This document shows positions 17,263 through 26,595 of a stretch of DNA of 64,000 bases, one piece after another. This DNA comes from JADLHS01 sp964561105. GTDB taxonomy: Bacteria; Verrucomicrobiota; Verrucomicrobiia; Limisphaerales; JADLHS01. The stretch spans positions 1 through 64,000 of the forward strand of contig CAZLOH010000030.1 of NCBI GenBank assembly GCA_964561105.1, read 5' to 3'. The notes below the pieces were generated by a model that had not been told where the DNA came from, ran no database searches, and saw only the letters and a list, made by a program, of their open reading frames with translations. The translations under genes and the position numbers were made by a program. Position 1 is the first letter of the stretch, and the number at the start of each line of letters is the position of its first letter.

Positions 17263-18089
17263 ACGAAAGCAAACGCTCACCGCTGCGCTCTCAAACCGTG
17301 CTGCCGCCGGGCTGGGAATTGCGCATCGCGAGCGACTACGAATCGGGCAGCCGCCTGGCCGCCGAATGGCTTGCGTCCGCCATGCGCGAACGGCCGGACC
17401 TGCTGCTGTGCGCGGCCACCGGCCACAGCCCAACGCGAACCTACGAACTTTTGGCCGCGTCCTTGATTTCTACCCGCGTCCCGACTGACCGGCTGCGTCT
17501 CCTGCAACTGGATGAGTGGCTCGACTTGCCGTCAGACCATCCCGCCACCTGCCGGGCGCATCTGCGAAAGTTGCTGGTTCAACCACTGGACATTGATGCC
17601 GCGCGCTTTGTCAGCTTTGCGAGTGACGCCGCCGCGCCCGAATCGGAATGTAATCGAATCGAAACATGGCTGCGCGCCAACGGCGCGATTGACGTCTGCG
17701 TGCTGGGTCTGGGAATCAACGGCCATCTGGGTTTCAACGAACCCGCGGACGAACTGACGGCGGATTGTCACGTCGCGCGACTGACGGCGGAGACCAGGTC
17801 GCATCCGATGCTCGTCGGGTCGGGCGGGCGCCCGGAGCGCGGATTGACCCTGGGTATGCGCGGCATCCTCACGGCGCGCTCCATTTTGCTGCTCGTGTTC
17901 GGCGCAGCCAAGGCCGCGCAACTGGCGCGACTTCTGACGGACGGCCTTTCCACCCAGTTTCCCGGCTCGTTCCTGACGCTGCATCCGCGCGTGGTTTGTG
18001 TCTGCGATGAAGCCGCCGCGGCGCAACTGCCAGAGGATGTGCGGCGAAAGTCCGTGCTTAACGGCGCTACTCTGTTATCCGTTGCCTGA
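17259..18089 (+). CDS. NagB-family sugar-phosphate deaminase/isomerase paralogue
   Basis: This 276-residue protein starts at a GTG overlapping the preceding stop (GTGA). The glucosamine-6-phosphate deaminase fold is shown by LLLCAATGHSPTRTYELLAA, LQLDEWLDLPSDHPATCRAH (general-base Asp) and GLGINGHLGFNEPADEL (His-Glu relay), plus GLTLGMRGILTA. It differs clearly from the second NagB seven kilobases downstream, so a different amino-sugar phosphate, such as galactosamine-6-phosphate, is possible. The context is a run of secreted glycan-handling genes in the same direction. Confidence 0.85.
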   Translation: MNESKRSPLRSQTVLPPGWELRIASDYESGSRLAAEWLASAMRERPDLLLCAATGHSPTRTYELLAASLISTRVPTDRLRLLQLDEWLDLPSDHPATCRAHLRKLLVQPLDIDAARFVSFASDAAAPESECNRIETWLRANGAIDVCVLGLGINGHLGFNEPADELTADCHVARLTAETRSHPMLVGSGGRPERGLTLGMRGILTARSILLLVFGAAKAAQLARLLTDGLSTQFPGSFLTLHPRVVCVCDEAAAAQLPEDVRRKSVLNGATLLSVA

Positions 18090-18123
18090 ATCAAATTCCC
18101 TCAACCTTCAACCCACCAATCTC

Positions 18124-19470
18124 ATGAAACACTCCTCACCCAAAAGTCGCCGGGAATTTTTGCGCGACACCGCGCTGATCGCCGCTGGATTCACCACCGG
18201 CGGCCTGCTGGCCGGCTGTCGCACGCGCCCCCGGCCCGTGACGAACCGAAAGTTGAATCTCGGTTTCATCGGCGTCGGCGGTCGCGGGGGCGACAATCTC
18301 AACGAACTCGGTTCGGAAAACATCGTGGCTTTTGCCGACGTGGATTCCCGCATGGGCAAACCGGCCTACGAGAAATACCCTCAGGCAAAACGCTACCGTG
18401 ACTTTCGCGAGATGCTGGACCGGGAGAAATCCCTCGACGCGGTCGTGGTCAGCACGCCGGATCACTTTCATGCCTACGCGGCCATTACCGCCATGCAGCA
18501 TGGGCTGAACGTGTATTGTGAGAAGCCGCTCGCCCACTCGATTTATGAAGTGCGCCGCATGCAGGAAGTGGCGCGGCGGACTGGCGTGGTCACGCAAATG
18601 GGCCAGCAGGGTCACGCAATGGAAGGCTCGCGCCGCGCCGTCGAAGTCATTCGCTCGGGGGCCATCGGCGAGGTGAAGGAACTGCACGTCTGGACGGATC
18701 GCCCAGCTGGTTGGTGGCCGCAGGGCGTGGATCGTCCGGTCGAAACACCGCCCGTGCCCGAGCAGCTGGACTGGGACCTCTGGCTCGGGCCGGCGCCGTA
18801 TCGGCCGTACCATCCGATTTACGTCCCGTTCAAATGGCGTGGGCGTTGGGATTTCGGCACGGGTGCGATTGGCGACATGGGCGTTCACAATCTGGATACC
18901 GCGTATTGGGCGCTCGAATTGGGCGTGCCCACCTCCGCGCAGGTGGTGGACTCGGATCGGAAGACCGAGGATTGCCCGCCGCTGTGGAGCATCCTGCAGT
19001 TGGATTACCCCGCGCGCGGCAAACGCCCGCCGGTGAAACTCCTGTTCTATGATGGCAAGCACCTGCCGCCGGCGGACTTGTTTTACGGCGAGGAAATTCC
19101 GACGAACGGATCGCTGATCATCGGCAGCGAAGGCACCTTGTTCACGCGCACCTGGCATGGCGGCGCGAGCAAGGAAGACATGTTCCTGTTGTTGCCCAAA
19201 AAGAAATTCCTTGGCTACGAACCTCCGGCCATCACGTTGCCCCGGACGCGCGAGCACCATTACGAATGGGTCGAGGCCTGCAAAGGCGGGCCGCGCACGC
19301 AGTCGGATTTCGCTTACGCCGGCACGCTGACCGAGGGTTTGCTGGTGGGCGCGCTGGCCTTGCACACGGGCCGGCGGATTGAGTGGGACGCGAAAAACAT
19401 GCGGGCGGTCAATTGTCCAGAGGCCACCCCATACATCAAACCCAGGTTCCGCCCGGGCTGGGAGGTTTGA
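18124..19470 (+). CDS. Tat-exported Gfo/Idh/MocA family oxidoreductase
   Basis: This 448-residue protein has a twin-arginine signal (KSRREFLRDTALIAAGFTTG ending in LLAGC, so possibly also lipidated). A Rossmann fold follows (KLNLGFIGVGGRGGDNL), then AVVVSTPDHFHAYAAITAMQ, the catalytic-lysine motif VYCEKPLAHSIYEVRRM, and a C-terminal beta-sheet domain with GAIGDMGVHNLDTAYWALEL. The large class of exported Gfo/Idh/MocA proteins is typical of Verrucomicrobiota and Planctomycetes; they carry tightly bound NAD(P) and act on sugars outside the cytoplasm. The neighbouring DUF1080 genes fit a keto-sugar pathway. Confidence 0.9.
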   Translation: MKHSSPKSRREFLRDTALIAAGFTTGGLLAGCRTRPRPVTNRKLNLGFIGVGGRGGDNLNELGSENIVAFADVDSRMGKPAYEKYPQAKRYRDFREMLDREKSLDAVVVSTPDHFHAYAAITAMQHGLNVYCEKPLAHSIYEVRRMQEVARRTGVVTQMGQQGHAMEGSRRAVEVIRSGAIGEVKELHVWTDRPAGWWPQGVDRPVETPPVPEQLDWDLWLGPAPYRPYHPIYVPFKWRGRWDFGTGAIGDMGVHNLDTAYWALELGVPTSAQVVDSDRKTEDCPPLWSILQLDYPARGKRPPVKLLFYDGKHLPPADLFYGEEIPTNGSLIIGSEGTLFTRTWHGGASKEDMFLLLPKKKFLGYEPPAITLPRTREHHYEWVEACKGGPRTQSDFAYAGTLTEGLLVGALALHTGRRIEWDAKNMRAVNCPEATPYIKPRFRPGWEV

Positions 19471-19554
19471 GACGGAACTCTTGTTGAGTGATCGCCGGTG
19501 GTGACTTTCACAGATCGAGACCGCTGCTGAAGTGATCGAACGGAAAATGGAAGT

Positions 19555-20640
19555 ATGAAAGACAAAGTCAAAGTCGGAATCATTGGATCGCAATTCATCT
19601 CGGCCATTCACGCCGAATCGCTGGCGCGTTGTCCGTCGGCGGAAATGTTCGCCGTCGCCTCGCCGACGCCGGGTCACGCCGAAAAGTTCGCGCAGACCCA
19701 CCGCCTGCCACATGCCTTCACCGACTACCACGAACTGCTGGCCGTGCCGGAGATCCAAATGGTGGTCATCGGCATCCCGAACCATTTGCATTGCGAGGCC
19801 GTCGTGGCCGCCGCGCAAGCGGGCAAGCACATCGTCATTGAAAAACCGTTTTGCCTGAACCTGGCCGAAGCCGACCGGATGATTACCGCGGCGCGGCGGG
19901 CCGGCGTGAAGCTGATGTACGCCGAGGAATTATGTTTCGCCCCAAAATATGTCCGGCTGAAACAACTGCTCGATTCCGGCGCGCTGGGCGCACCGACGTT
20001 GCTCAAGCAGTCGGAAAAACACGACGGCCCGCACGCGCCGCATTTCTGGGACGTGGAACGCTCCGGGGGCGGCGTGTTGATGGACATGGGTTGTCACGCC
20101 ATCGAATTTTTCCGCTGGCTGCTCGGGCGTCCGCCCGTGAAATCGGTTTACGCCCAGATGAGCACGCAGGTTCACCAGGCCAAAACTCGCGGCGAGGACA
20201 ACGCCTTGTTGATTCTCGAGTTCGCCAACGGCGTGATTGCGCTGGCGGAGGAGAGCTGGACCAAACTCGGCGGCATGGATGACCGCGCGGAGGTTCACGG
20301 GTCGAAGGGCGTCGCCTACGCGGACTTGTTGCATGGCAGCTCCATCGAGACTTACAGTTTGGACGGTTACGATTACGCGGTCGAGAAGGCCGGTTCGACG
20401 AAAGGCTGGTCGTTCACGATTTACGAGGAGGCTTACAACTACGGCTTCCACCAGGAGATGGCGCACTTCGTGGATTGCGTGCAAAACGACCGGCCGCCGC
20501 TCGTCACCGGCGAGGACGCTCGCGCGGTGCTGGAAATCATCTTTGCCGCCTACGAATCCGCCCGCACGGGTCGCAAGGTGGAACTGCCCTTCCCCACCCC
20601 GGCCGCCAAACCAATTGATCTCTGGAAACCACCGCGCTGA
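19555..20640 (+). CDS. Gfo/Idh/MocA family oxidoreductase (cytoplasmic)
   Basis: This 361-residue NAD(P)-dependent sugar or polyol dehydrogenase has no signal peptide. The N-terminal motif KVGIIGSQFISAIHAESLAR binds the dinucleotide. VVIGIPNHLHCEAVVAAAQA and the catalytic-lysine block IVIEKPFCLNLAEADRMI follow, and RSGGGVLMDMGCHAIEFFRW marks the substrate-binding domain. It lies 84 bases after the Tat-exported paralogue, so the two may handle the same sugar on either side of the membrane. Confidence 0.9.
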   Translation: MKDKVKVGIIGSQFISAIHAESLARCPSAEMFAVASPTPGHAEKFAQTHRLPHAFTDYHELLAVPEIQMVVIGIPNHLHCEAVVAAAQAGKHIVIEKPFCLNLAEADRMITAARRAGVKLMYAEELCFAPKYVRLKQLLDSGALGAPTLLKQSEKHDGPHAPHFWDVERSGGGVLMDMGCHAIEFFRWLLGRPPVKSVYAQMSTQVHQAKTRGEDNALLILEFANGVIALAEESWTKLGGMDDRAEVHGSKGVAYADLLHGSSIETYSLDGYDYAVEKAGSTKGWSFTIYEEAYNYGFHQEMAHFVDCVQNDRPPLVTGEDARAVLEIIFAAYESARTGRKVELPFPTPAAKPIDLWKPPR

Positions 20641-20673
20641 AGCACCCGTCCGTGGCGGTGGGCCAGCGTTGAC

Positions 20674-21912
20674 TCACTTTTTCCGCAGCTCGAGTCGCGG
20701 TGGTTTCAGGGCGTTCAACAGCAGATTCGCCGTGGCTTCGGCCGATGCGTCGTTGTTCAAGGCCACGGCCACGTAAGCGCCGGTTTCCACCGCATACGCC
20801 ACGACCGCCTTGACGCCCGGCGCCCCGCCGCTGTGACCCAGCCAGGTGAAATGGCCGCTCACGGGATCTTTGGCGTCGTACAGCATCACCCCGCGCCCGT
20901 AGAAGGTGCTGCGGTCAAACATGGGATACAACCGGCGAAATTGTCCGCGCACGGTTGCGAGCGGAAGCAACTGTCCACTCAGCACGGCGTGCCAGAAGAT
21001 AACCATGTCGCCCGCGCTCGCCACAATCGGACCCGCCGCAAACGGCGTGGTGAGGAATTCCGGGGGCGGCTTCAGTCCGTCCGTCTCGGCGGGATGCGCC
21101 GGAGCAAGGCCGGCAACGACTTCGCGCGGAGCCAGGGCTTTGGTGTTCGGCAGGCTGAGCCGTTTGATAATCCGGTCGGTCAACACCTCGTGGAATGGAC
21201 GGCCCTCGATTTTTTCGACGATGCGGCCGAGCAGGACGTAGCCGGTGTTGGAGTAGGACCAGAGTTCGCCCGGACAAAAGGCGCTGCCGTGCGCGCGGGC
21301 GATTGCGATCAACTCCGCGGGCGATTTATAGCCCGGGTCGGCGCGAAAACCCGGATCGTTCTGAAAACTGTAGCAGCCGCTGGTGTGCGTGAGGAGGTGG
21401 TCAATGGTGATGACGCGCGCATTGGGAAAGTCTGGAAACCAGCGCGCCAGTTTGTCGTCGAGCTTCAGTTTCTTTTCCTCCACCAGTTGGAGGACCACCA
21501 CGGCCGTGAAAGTTTTACCCGCGCTCGCGAACCAGAACCAGCGGGGCACGGGCAGGTCTGTCAGCGCCGGGTGATTCGTGGTGAGCGCCCAGGATCCCCG
21601 CCCGGGAACCCCCACCGCCACGGTCATGCTGGGGGCTTCGGTGGCGTCGAACGCGGTCTGCAACGCCCGCTCCAGCCGTTGCACCGTCGCGGCATCCAGC
21701 GCGCCGTTCAGGCTCCCGGCCGCAGCCGTCCACGTCTTGCGCGGCGGGGTCGAGTGCAGTTTGCCGCCCCGAAAAGACTTCGCTGATTTACAAACGACTG
21801 GTTGCGGCGGGTCCGACTTTTCCGCCGCGCCCACGCACCCGCCGGCGAGCACCAGCCACACCAGCAGCACCCGGCCAATCTTCCTGCGAGACAAACGCAA
21901 CGTCATTTTCAT
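20674..21912 (-). CDS. Beta-lactamase-fold serine hydrolase, lipoprotein
   Basis: This protein of about 412 residues is from the class C beta-lactamase / penicillin-binding-protein-like / esterase group (pfam Beta-lactamase). A lipoprotein signal (VLLVWLVLAGGC) precedes a Ser-x-x-Lys nucleophile motif in FASAGKTFTAVV, a Tyr-x-Asn motif in ELWSYSNTGYVLLG, and a C-terminal His-x-Gly in WLGHSGGAPGVKAV. Its real substrate may be an ester, D-amino-acid peptide or lactam. It is read against the direction of the surrounding glycan cluster, converging with the oxidoreductase gene. Confidence 0.88.
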   Translation of the reverse strand: MKMTLRLSRRKIGRVLLVWLVLAGGCVGAAEKSDPPQPVVCKSAKSFRGGKLHSTPPRKTWTAAAGSLNGALDAATVQRLERALQTAFDATEAPSMTVAVGVPGRGSWALTTNHPALTDLPVPRWFWFASAGKTFTAVVVLQLVEEKKLKLDDKLARWFPDFPNARVITIDHLLTHTSGCYSFQNDPGFRADPGYKSPAELIAIARAHGSAFCPGELWSYSNTGYVLLGRIVEKIEGRPFHEVLTDRIIKRLSLPNTKALAPREVVAGLAPAHPAETDGLKPPPEFLTTPFAAGPIVASAGDMVIFWHAVLSGQLLPLATVRGQFRRLYPMFDRSTFYGRGVMLYDAKDPVSGHFTWLGHSGGAPGVKAVVAYAVETGAYVAVALNNDASAEATANLLLNALKPPRLELRKK

Positions 21913-22090
21913 TGAGCGGTGAACCTGCCGGCGAGAGTACACGCGAGCGCGATAATCTCCAACCTCTTTGCTGGCGTCTTTACTGGCGTCGGATGTCACG
22001 CCCGGCTGCCGATGGTGAACTGGCCACCTTCTGGATCCGCGCTTTAATCTTTCCTGCCCCAGCCCGGTGTCGGTATTTTTTTAAATAACC

Positions 22091-22843
22091 ATGAACTCAT
22101 TTCGACTACCCTTCGTCCGGGCCGGGCGCGGCCTCGGCTTGATCCTGTTCCTGCTGGGCGGGCTGCCCGGCATCACTTACGGGGCCGACCCGTCCGCATC
22201 CGTCCGCGCTTACATGGACGACGAGCAGCCCGGCTGGCATGCGTTGACGCAAGCGGACTTCACCCGGGTCAACAGCGCGGAGGATACCTGGTCGTGGAGC
22301 AACGGCGTGCTGCGCTGCACCGGTCAGCCGATCAGCGTGCTGCGAACCGTGAAGCAATACACCAATTTCGAGATGGTGGTGGAATGGAGTCATCAGAAAC
22401 CCGGCGGCAACTCCGGCGTGTTCGTGTGGGCGACGCCGGAATCGGTCGCGCGGCTGACCACAGACGGTGGCCCGGGATTGCCGGCGGGGATCGAGGTGCA
22501 GATATTGGATCACGGCTACACCGACCAGGTGAAGGCGAAAGGCGGCAAAACCGACTGGTTCGGCACGGACGGCGACGTGTTTGCCGTCCGCGTGAAAATG
22601 AAACCGTTTCCGCCCCTGTCACCGGATGGCAGCCGCAGTTTCCCGCGTCAGCGTCGCGCGAAAGGATACGGCGAGTGGAATCATTACTACATTCGGGGCA
22701 TCAACGGCGAAGTGCGGTTGTGGGTGAACGGCGAGGAAGTGTCCGGCGGCACCGCCATCGAGCCTGCGCAGGGTTATCTTTGCCTCGAAAGCGAAGGCTC
22801 CCCGATCCACTTTCGGAAATTGCGCATCCGCGAACTGCCGTGA
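22091..22843 (+). CDS. Secreted DUF1080 protein
   Basis: This 250-residue protein has a signal peptide (GLGLILFLLGGLPGITYGAD) and the DUF1080 jelly-roll pattern: DTWSWSNGVLRCTGQPISVL, NFEMVVEWSHQKPGGNSGVF, GIEVQILDHGY, and GEWNHYYIRGINGEVRLWVN. It is a more typical member of the family than the lipoprotein at 16.5 kb. It immediately precedes the six-hairpin glycosidase gene, which fits a shared role in breaking down an extracellular glycan. The exact reaction is not established from sequence. Confidence 0.88.
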   Translation: MNSFRLPFVRAGRGLGLILFLLGGLPGITYGADPSASVRAYMDDEQPGWHALTQADFTRVNSAEDTWSWSNGVLRCTGQPISVLRTVKQYTNFEMVVEWSHQKPGGNSGVFVWATPESVARLTTDGGPGLPAGIEVQILDHGYTDQVKAKGGKTDWFGTDGDVFAVRVKMKPFPPLSPDGSRSFPRQRRAKGYGEWNHYYIRGINGEVRLWVNGEEVSGGTAIEPAQGYLCLESEGSPIHFRKLRIRELP

Positions 22844-22882
22844 ATGGTTCGACGGCCAAAATCCATGCACTCCCGGTCCGCC

Positions 22883-24220
22883 ATGAAAAGAATTATCGTT
22901 CCGCAACTCCTGCTGGCCACAGTTCTGGCTGGGGCTAAGCTCACGGTCGCCCCGGCGGCGGAGTCCGGGTCCGGTTCGGCGAAACTTGCCCGGGAAATCC
23001 TGGCGGACCAGCGCTTGCCGGCCGTGCATCAAATGGCGCAAAAACTCCTGCGCAGCGGGCTGACCGCCGGCAGCGGGTATGGCGAAGTCTGGATTCGCGA
23101 TCTCAACACGTTCATTGAAGTGGCGCTCGAGGTCAACGAGCCGGCGCGCTTCCGCGAGGCGCTGCTGACCTTCTTCAAGTTCCAGGGGACGAACGGCAAC
23201 ATCGTGGACGGTTACATCCCCAAGGACCGCGCCAATGTGAATTACCAATACCGTTCGTCGCCGCTGGCCCCGACCTTGTTGGCCCACAAGAATACGGTCG
23301 AAACCGATCAGGAATCGTCGCTCGTTCAGGCCGTTCGCAAATACGTCACCGCCACCGGTGATCGCCGCATCCTCGACGAAACCATCGCCGGCCGGTCGGT
23401 GCGGGAACGACTCGCCGCCGCGCTGGAGTACGTGTTGACCGAGCGCTTCGATCCAACGCACGGCCTCGTCTGGGGGGCGACCACGGCGGACTGGGGCGAC
23501 GTGCAACCCGAAACGCCCTGGGGCGTGGAACTGGACGCCAGTTCCCATCGCGCCATTGATATCTACGACAATGCGATGCTCATCATCGCGCTCAACGATT
23601 ACCTGCAACTTATCGGCGAACAAGCGCCCGCAGCCGCGCGTTGGACGAAAGCGCGGGACGACCTCAAACGTCAGGTGCACCAATACCTGTGGGATGCGCC
23701 GAAGCAAAAGTTCATTCCGCATCTTTATCTGGCCGGCTCGCCGTTCCCGCCGGACTTTGATGAAAGCGCGGTTTACTACCACGGCGGCACGGCGGTGGCC
23801 ATTGAAGCCGGCCTGCTCACGCGCGCGGAAACCGCCCAAGCGCTGGCAACCATGCGCGCCGACGTGCGTCAAGCCGGGGCAGGATCCATCGGGCTGACGC
23901 TGTATCCGCCCTACCCTAAAGGTACGTTCAAGAACCCCAGCATGGTGCCGTATGGCTATCAGAACGGAGGCGACTGGTGCTGGTTTGGCGGACGCATGAT
24001 TCAACAATTGATCCGGCAAGGCTTCGTGGCCGAGGCTTATCGTGAGCTTCAGCCGATGTTGACCCGGGTGCAACGGGCCGGCGACTTTCACGAGTGGTGG
24101 TCGCTCGACAATCAACCGCGCGGGTCAGGCCAGTATCGCGGTTCCGCCGGTGTGCTGGGCCGCGCCATCGAAATGCTCCAAGCCTGGGCCGGGAAAAACA
24201 AAGGCCCCGATCAACCCTGA
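22883..24220 (+). CDS. Secreted six-hairpin glycosidase-like protein
   Basis: This protein of about 445 residues has a signal peptide (IIVPQLLLATVLAGAKLTVA) and an alpha/alpha-toroid architecture resembling glycogen-debranching and GH15/GH63-type enzymes. Supporting segments are GYGEVWIRDLNTFIEVALEV, NTVETDQESSLVQAV, GLVWGATTADWGDVQPETPW, AIDIYDNAMLIIALNDYLQL, and QNGGDWCWFGGRMIQQL with an acidic/aromatic active-site look. I place it by overall pattern, not by a specific family number. It is spaced 39 bases from the DUF1080 gene and followed by nagB. Confidence 0.75.
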   Translation: MKRIIVPQLLLATVLAGAKLTVAPAAESGSGSAKLAREILADQRLPAVHQMAQKLLRSGLTAGSGYGEVWIRDLNTFIEVALEVNEPARFREALLTFFKFQGTNGNIVDGYIPKDRANVNYQYRSSPLAPTLLAHKNTVETDQESSLVQAVRKYVTATGDRRILDETIAGRSVRERLAAALEYVLTERFDPTHGLVWGATTADWGDVQPETPWGVELDASSHRAIDIYDNAMLIIALNDYLQLIGEQAPAAARWTKARDDLKRQVHQYLWDAPKQKFIPHLYLAGSPFPPDFDESAVYYHGGTAVAIEAGLLTRAETAQALATMRADVRQAGAGSIGLTLYPPYPKGTFKNPSMVPYGYQNGGDWCWFGGRMIQQLIRQGFVAEAYRELQPMLTRVQRAGDFHEWWSLDNQPRGSGQYRGSAGVLGRAIEMLQAWAGKNKGPDQP

Positions 24221-24367
24221 ATCACGAGGCGGCACAGGGCGCTTCGTCTCGCAACTCAAGTCTGCGCCGGAACGATTGCAGGCTGGCGCCGCCATCGCTG
24301 CCCGTCGCCCGACCGGAACCGCTTGTCACGACCCTCACTGGCAGTTCATAGTGATTCGCAACAATTC

Positions 24368-25117
24368 ATGAAGCTCGAAGTATTTCCGAACAGCAGCGCG
24401 CTCGGCTTGGCGGCGGCCGAAGTCGCCGCCTCCGTGCTCAAAGACACAATCACCCGGCAGGGTGCGGCGCGCATCATTGCGGCGACGGGCGCATCGCAAT
24501 TCAATTTTCTGGCCGCCCTGACGCGCGCACCGGGCATTGATTGGACCCGGGTGGAGATGTTTCACCTGGATGAATATGTCGGATTGCCAGTGAGCCATCC
24601 GGCCAGCTTTCGGAAATATCTCCTGGAGCGGCTCATCCAGCCCGCAGGCATCAAACAGTTTCACCTGCTGGACGGCGAGAGCGACGCGCCAGCGGTTTGT
24701 CGGCAGGTGGGCGCGGAACTGAATCGCGCCCCGATTGATGTGGCGTTTGTCGGCATCGGCGAGAATGGCCATCTGGCCTTCAACGATCCCCCGGCGGACT
24801 TTGCAACCGAGCAGCCCTATCTGGTGGTTGAACTGGATGAAGCGTGCCGGCGGCAACAGGTGGGCGAAGGCTGGTTCAGCAGTCTCTCGGAAGTTCCCCG
24901 GCAAGCAATCTCCATGTCCATCCGGCAAATCATGCGGGCGCGAAAAATCCTGTGCATCGTGCCGGATCAGCGGAAAGCGGCCGCCGTGAAGGCGTGTCTG
25001 GAAGGCGCGATCAGCCCGGCCGCCCCGGCTTCCATACTGCAATCTCATCCGGACGTGACGTGCTTTCTGGACTCGGCCTCCGCTTCGTTGCTGACCAGCC
25101 AGTCCTCCCGCGCATGA
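24368..25117 (+). CDS. nagB: Glucosamine-6-phosphate deaminase
   Basis: This 249-residue enzyme converts glucosamine-6-phosphate to fructose-6-phosphate and ammonia, the last step of N-acetylglucosamine use. Motifs are AARIIAATGASQFNFLAAL, MFHLDEYVGLPVSHPASFRK (catalytic Asp), and VGIGENGHLAFNDPPADF (His and acidic relay, with Asp in place of the usual Glu after Asn). The ATG giving MKLEVFPNSS was chosen; upstream sequence in frame is not conserved. It overlaps the NagA-like gene by four bases (ATGA), so the two are translationally coupled. Confidence 0.9.
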   Translation: MKLEVFPNSSALGLAAAEVAASVLKDTITRQGAARIIAATGASQFNFLAALTRAPGIDWTRVEMFHLDEYVGLPVSHPASFRKYLLERLIQPAGIKQFHLLDGESDAPAVCRQVGAELNRAPIDVAFVGIGENGHLAFNDPPADFATEQPYLVVELDEACRRQQVGEGWFSSLSEVPRQAISMSIRQIMRARKILCIVPDQRKAAAVKACLEGAISPAAPASILQSHPDVTCFLDSASASLLTSQSSRA

Positions 25118-26091
25118 AGGTCGAGTTTCCCGGTCTGTTCGATCTCCAAGTCAACGGCTTCGCGGGCGTGGACTTCAACGCCCCGGCCACGTCCAGTGCC
25201 GACGTGCTCCGGGCGATCGAGCGAATCCGGGCCACCGGCGTGACGCGATTTCTGCCCACGCTCATCACCTCCTCGTTCGAGCGATTTTCGCGTTGTGCGA
25301 ACACGATTGTCCGCATCCCTCATCCAGCCATCGCCGGGTTGCACATGGAAGGCCCTTACATCGCGGCGGAGGACGGCCCGCGCGGGGCGCATCCGCGTGA
25401 ATTCGTGCGGGAGGCCAGCGTGGAGGACTTCGCACGGCGACAGGAGGCCGCCCAAGGCCGGATTCGACTCGTGACCCTCGCGCCGGAAGTGCCCGGGGCT
25501 ATTCCACTCATCGAATACCTCATCGCTCACGATGTGCGGGTGGGCCTCGGTCACACGGCGGCAACGCCGGAACAGATCCGCGCCGCCGTACAGGCCGGAG
25601 CCTCGCTTTCGACCCACCTCGGCAACGGTTGCGCGAACCTCCTGCCCCGGCATCCCAATTTCGTCTGGGAACAACTCGCGTCGGACACCCTGTCGGCCAG
25701 CCTGATCGTGGACGGTCACCACCTGCCACCCGCAACCGTGAAGGTCATGCTGCGCGCCAAGACTCCCGCGCGAACCATACTGATCACCGACGCGATGTCG
25801 GCGGCCGGTTGTCCGCCCGGCGCGTATGAACTGAATGGTGAACGGGTCGTGCTCAGCGACGATGGCCGGGTGTCACCACCGGGCAAGCCGTGGCTGGCCG
25901 GTTCCTCGCTGACGCTGGAACAGGCCGTGGCAAACACCGTGAAGTTCACCGGAATTCCGCTGGAGACAGCCTGGGCGATGGCTTCGGTCCAACCGGCGAA
26001 TTTTCTGGGACTGCCGCCGGCGGGAAGAGCGATCGCGGACTGGAACGCTGCCGAGAGCTGTTTCCAAAACCTCCAGACATTCGATGACTGA
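25114..26091 (+). CDS. nagA: NagA-like N-acetylglucosamine-6-phosphate deacetylase, short form
   Basis: This 325-residue amidohydrolase removes acetate from N-acetylglucosamine-6-phosphate to feed NagB. It begins almost directly at the barrel (FPGLFDLQVNGFAGVDFN), so the roughly 50-residue N-terminal beta-sandwich segment of standard NagA (about 380 residues) is absent, and the C-terminal end is also short. Metal and catalytic residues remain: LHMEGPYIAA (Glu), VGLGHTAATPEQI (His), STHLGNGCANLL (His), and ILITDAMSAAG (catalytic Asp). Overlap with nagB supports the pathway assignment. Confidence 0.85.
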   Translation: MKVEFPGLFDLQVNGFAGVDFNAPATSSADVLRAIERIRATGVTRFLPTLITSSFERFSRCANTIVRIPHPAIAGLHMEGPYIAAEDGPRGAHPREFVREASVEDFARRQEAAQGRIRLVTLAPEVPGAIPLIEYLIAHDVRVGLGHTAATPEQIRAAVQAGASLSTHLGNGCANLLPRHPNFVWEQLASDTLSASLIVDGHHLPPATVKVMLRAKTPARTILITDAMSAAGCPPGAYELNGERVVLSDDGRVSPPGKPWLAGSSLTLEQAVANTVKFTGIPLETAWAMASVQPANFLGLPPAGRAIADWNAAESCFQNLQTFDD

Positions 26092-26145
26092 CCGGCAGGT
26101 TTTGCGGCGATCCGCATTTAACGCCACGCGCGTTATCTCCGCGCC

Positions 26146-26595
26146 TCAATTCTGTCCAAGCTTTTGGTGAGTAGCTGGCTCAACATTCGTAATCGTCGTC
26201 AGCAATCTCCGTCCCTCCTCCGTGTAATAGTAAATCGTCCAGAGCTTCGCATCCGTGTCCGCCTGCTGAACTCGATAACCGTAGTGGTCGAAGCCTCCGT
26301 GGAACTCCAGCGTGATTAGACTGGTGTTGGCGCTAATATATCGGGGCGACAATAATCGCAACGCTTCCGGAACAATTGCGTCTGTCGGCTTGAGCAGCAC
26401 GGCATCGTTGGTGATAGCGCGGGCAAGGGAAACACATGCTGCCGCAATCTGCGGATAGTCGGTGCGAGCCTGAAGCGCTCGCTTCTGACCGGCGCTGCGA
26501 AAACCATCATAAATCATGGGAGCAAGGAAGAGCCCAACCACCGCTACCGCGCCAGCGACAAGGACTCCAACGAAGATAAGCACGATCTTAGTCAT
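26146..26595 (-). CDS. Hypothetical membrane-anchored protein
   Basis: This 149-residue protein has an N-terminal transmembrane segment (IVLIFVGVLVAGAVAVVGLF) followed by a soluble domain of about 110 residues containing SLITLEFHGGFDHYGYRV and KLWTIYYYTEEGRRLLTTI. I do not recognise the family. Its composition is less GC-biased than the neighbours. It converges on the nagBA genes with a spacer of about 54 bases. Confidence 0.65.
   Translation of the reverse strand: MTKIVLIFVGVLVAGAVAVVGLFLAPMIYDGFRSAGQKRALQARTDYPQIAAACVSLARAITNDAVLLKPTDAIVPEALRLLSPRYISANTSLITLEFHGGFDHYGYRVQQADTDAKLWTIYYYTEEGRRLLTTITNVEPATHQKLGQN

Noticed and set aside
18136..19830. Long leftward ORF (564 codons) opposite the Gfo/Idh/MocA genes
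   Set aside because: The opposite strand encodes two well-supported oxidoreductases; the translation is Arg/His-rich without motifs.
22619..24115. Leftward ORF opposite the six-hairpin glycosidase
   Set aside because: It is a shadow of a gene with signal peptide and family motifs.
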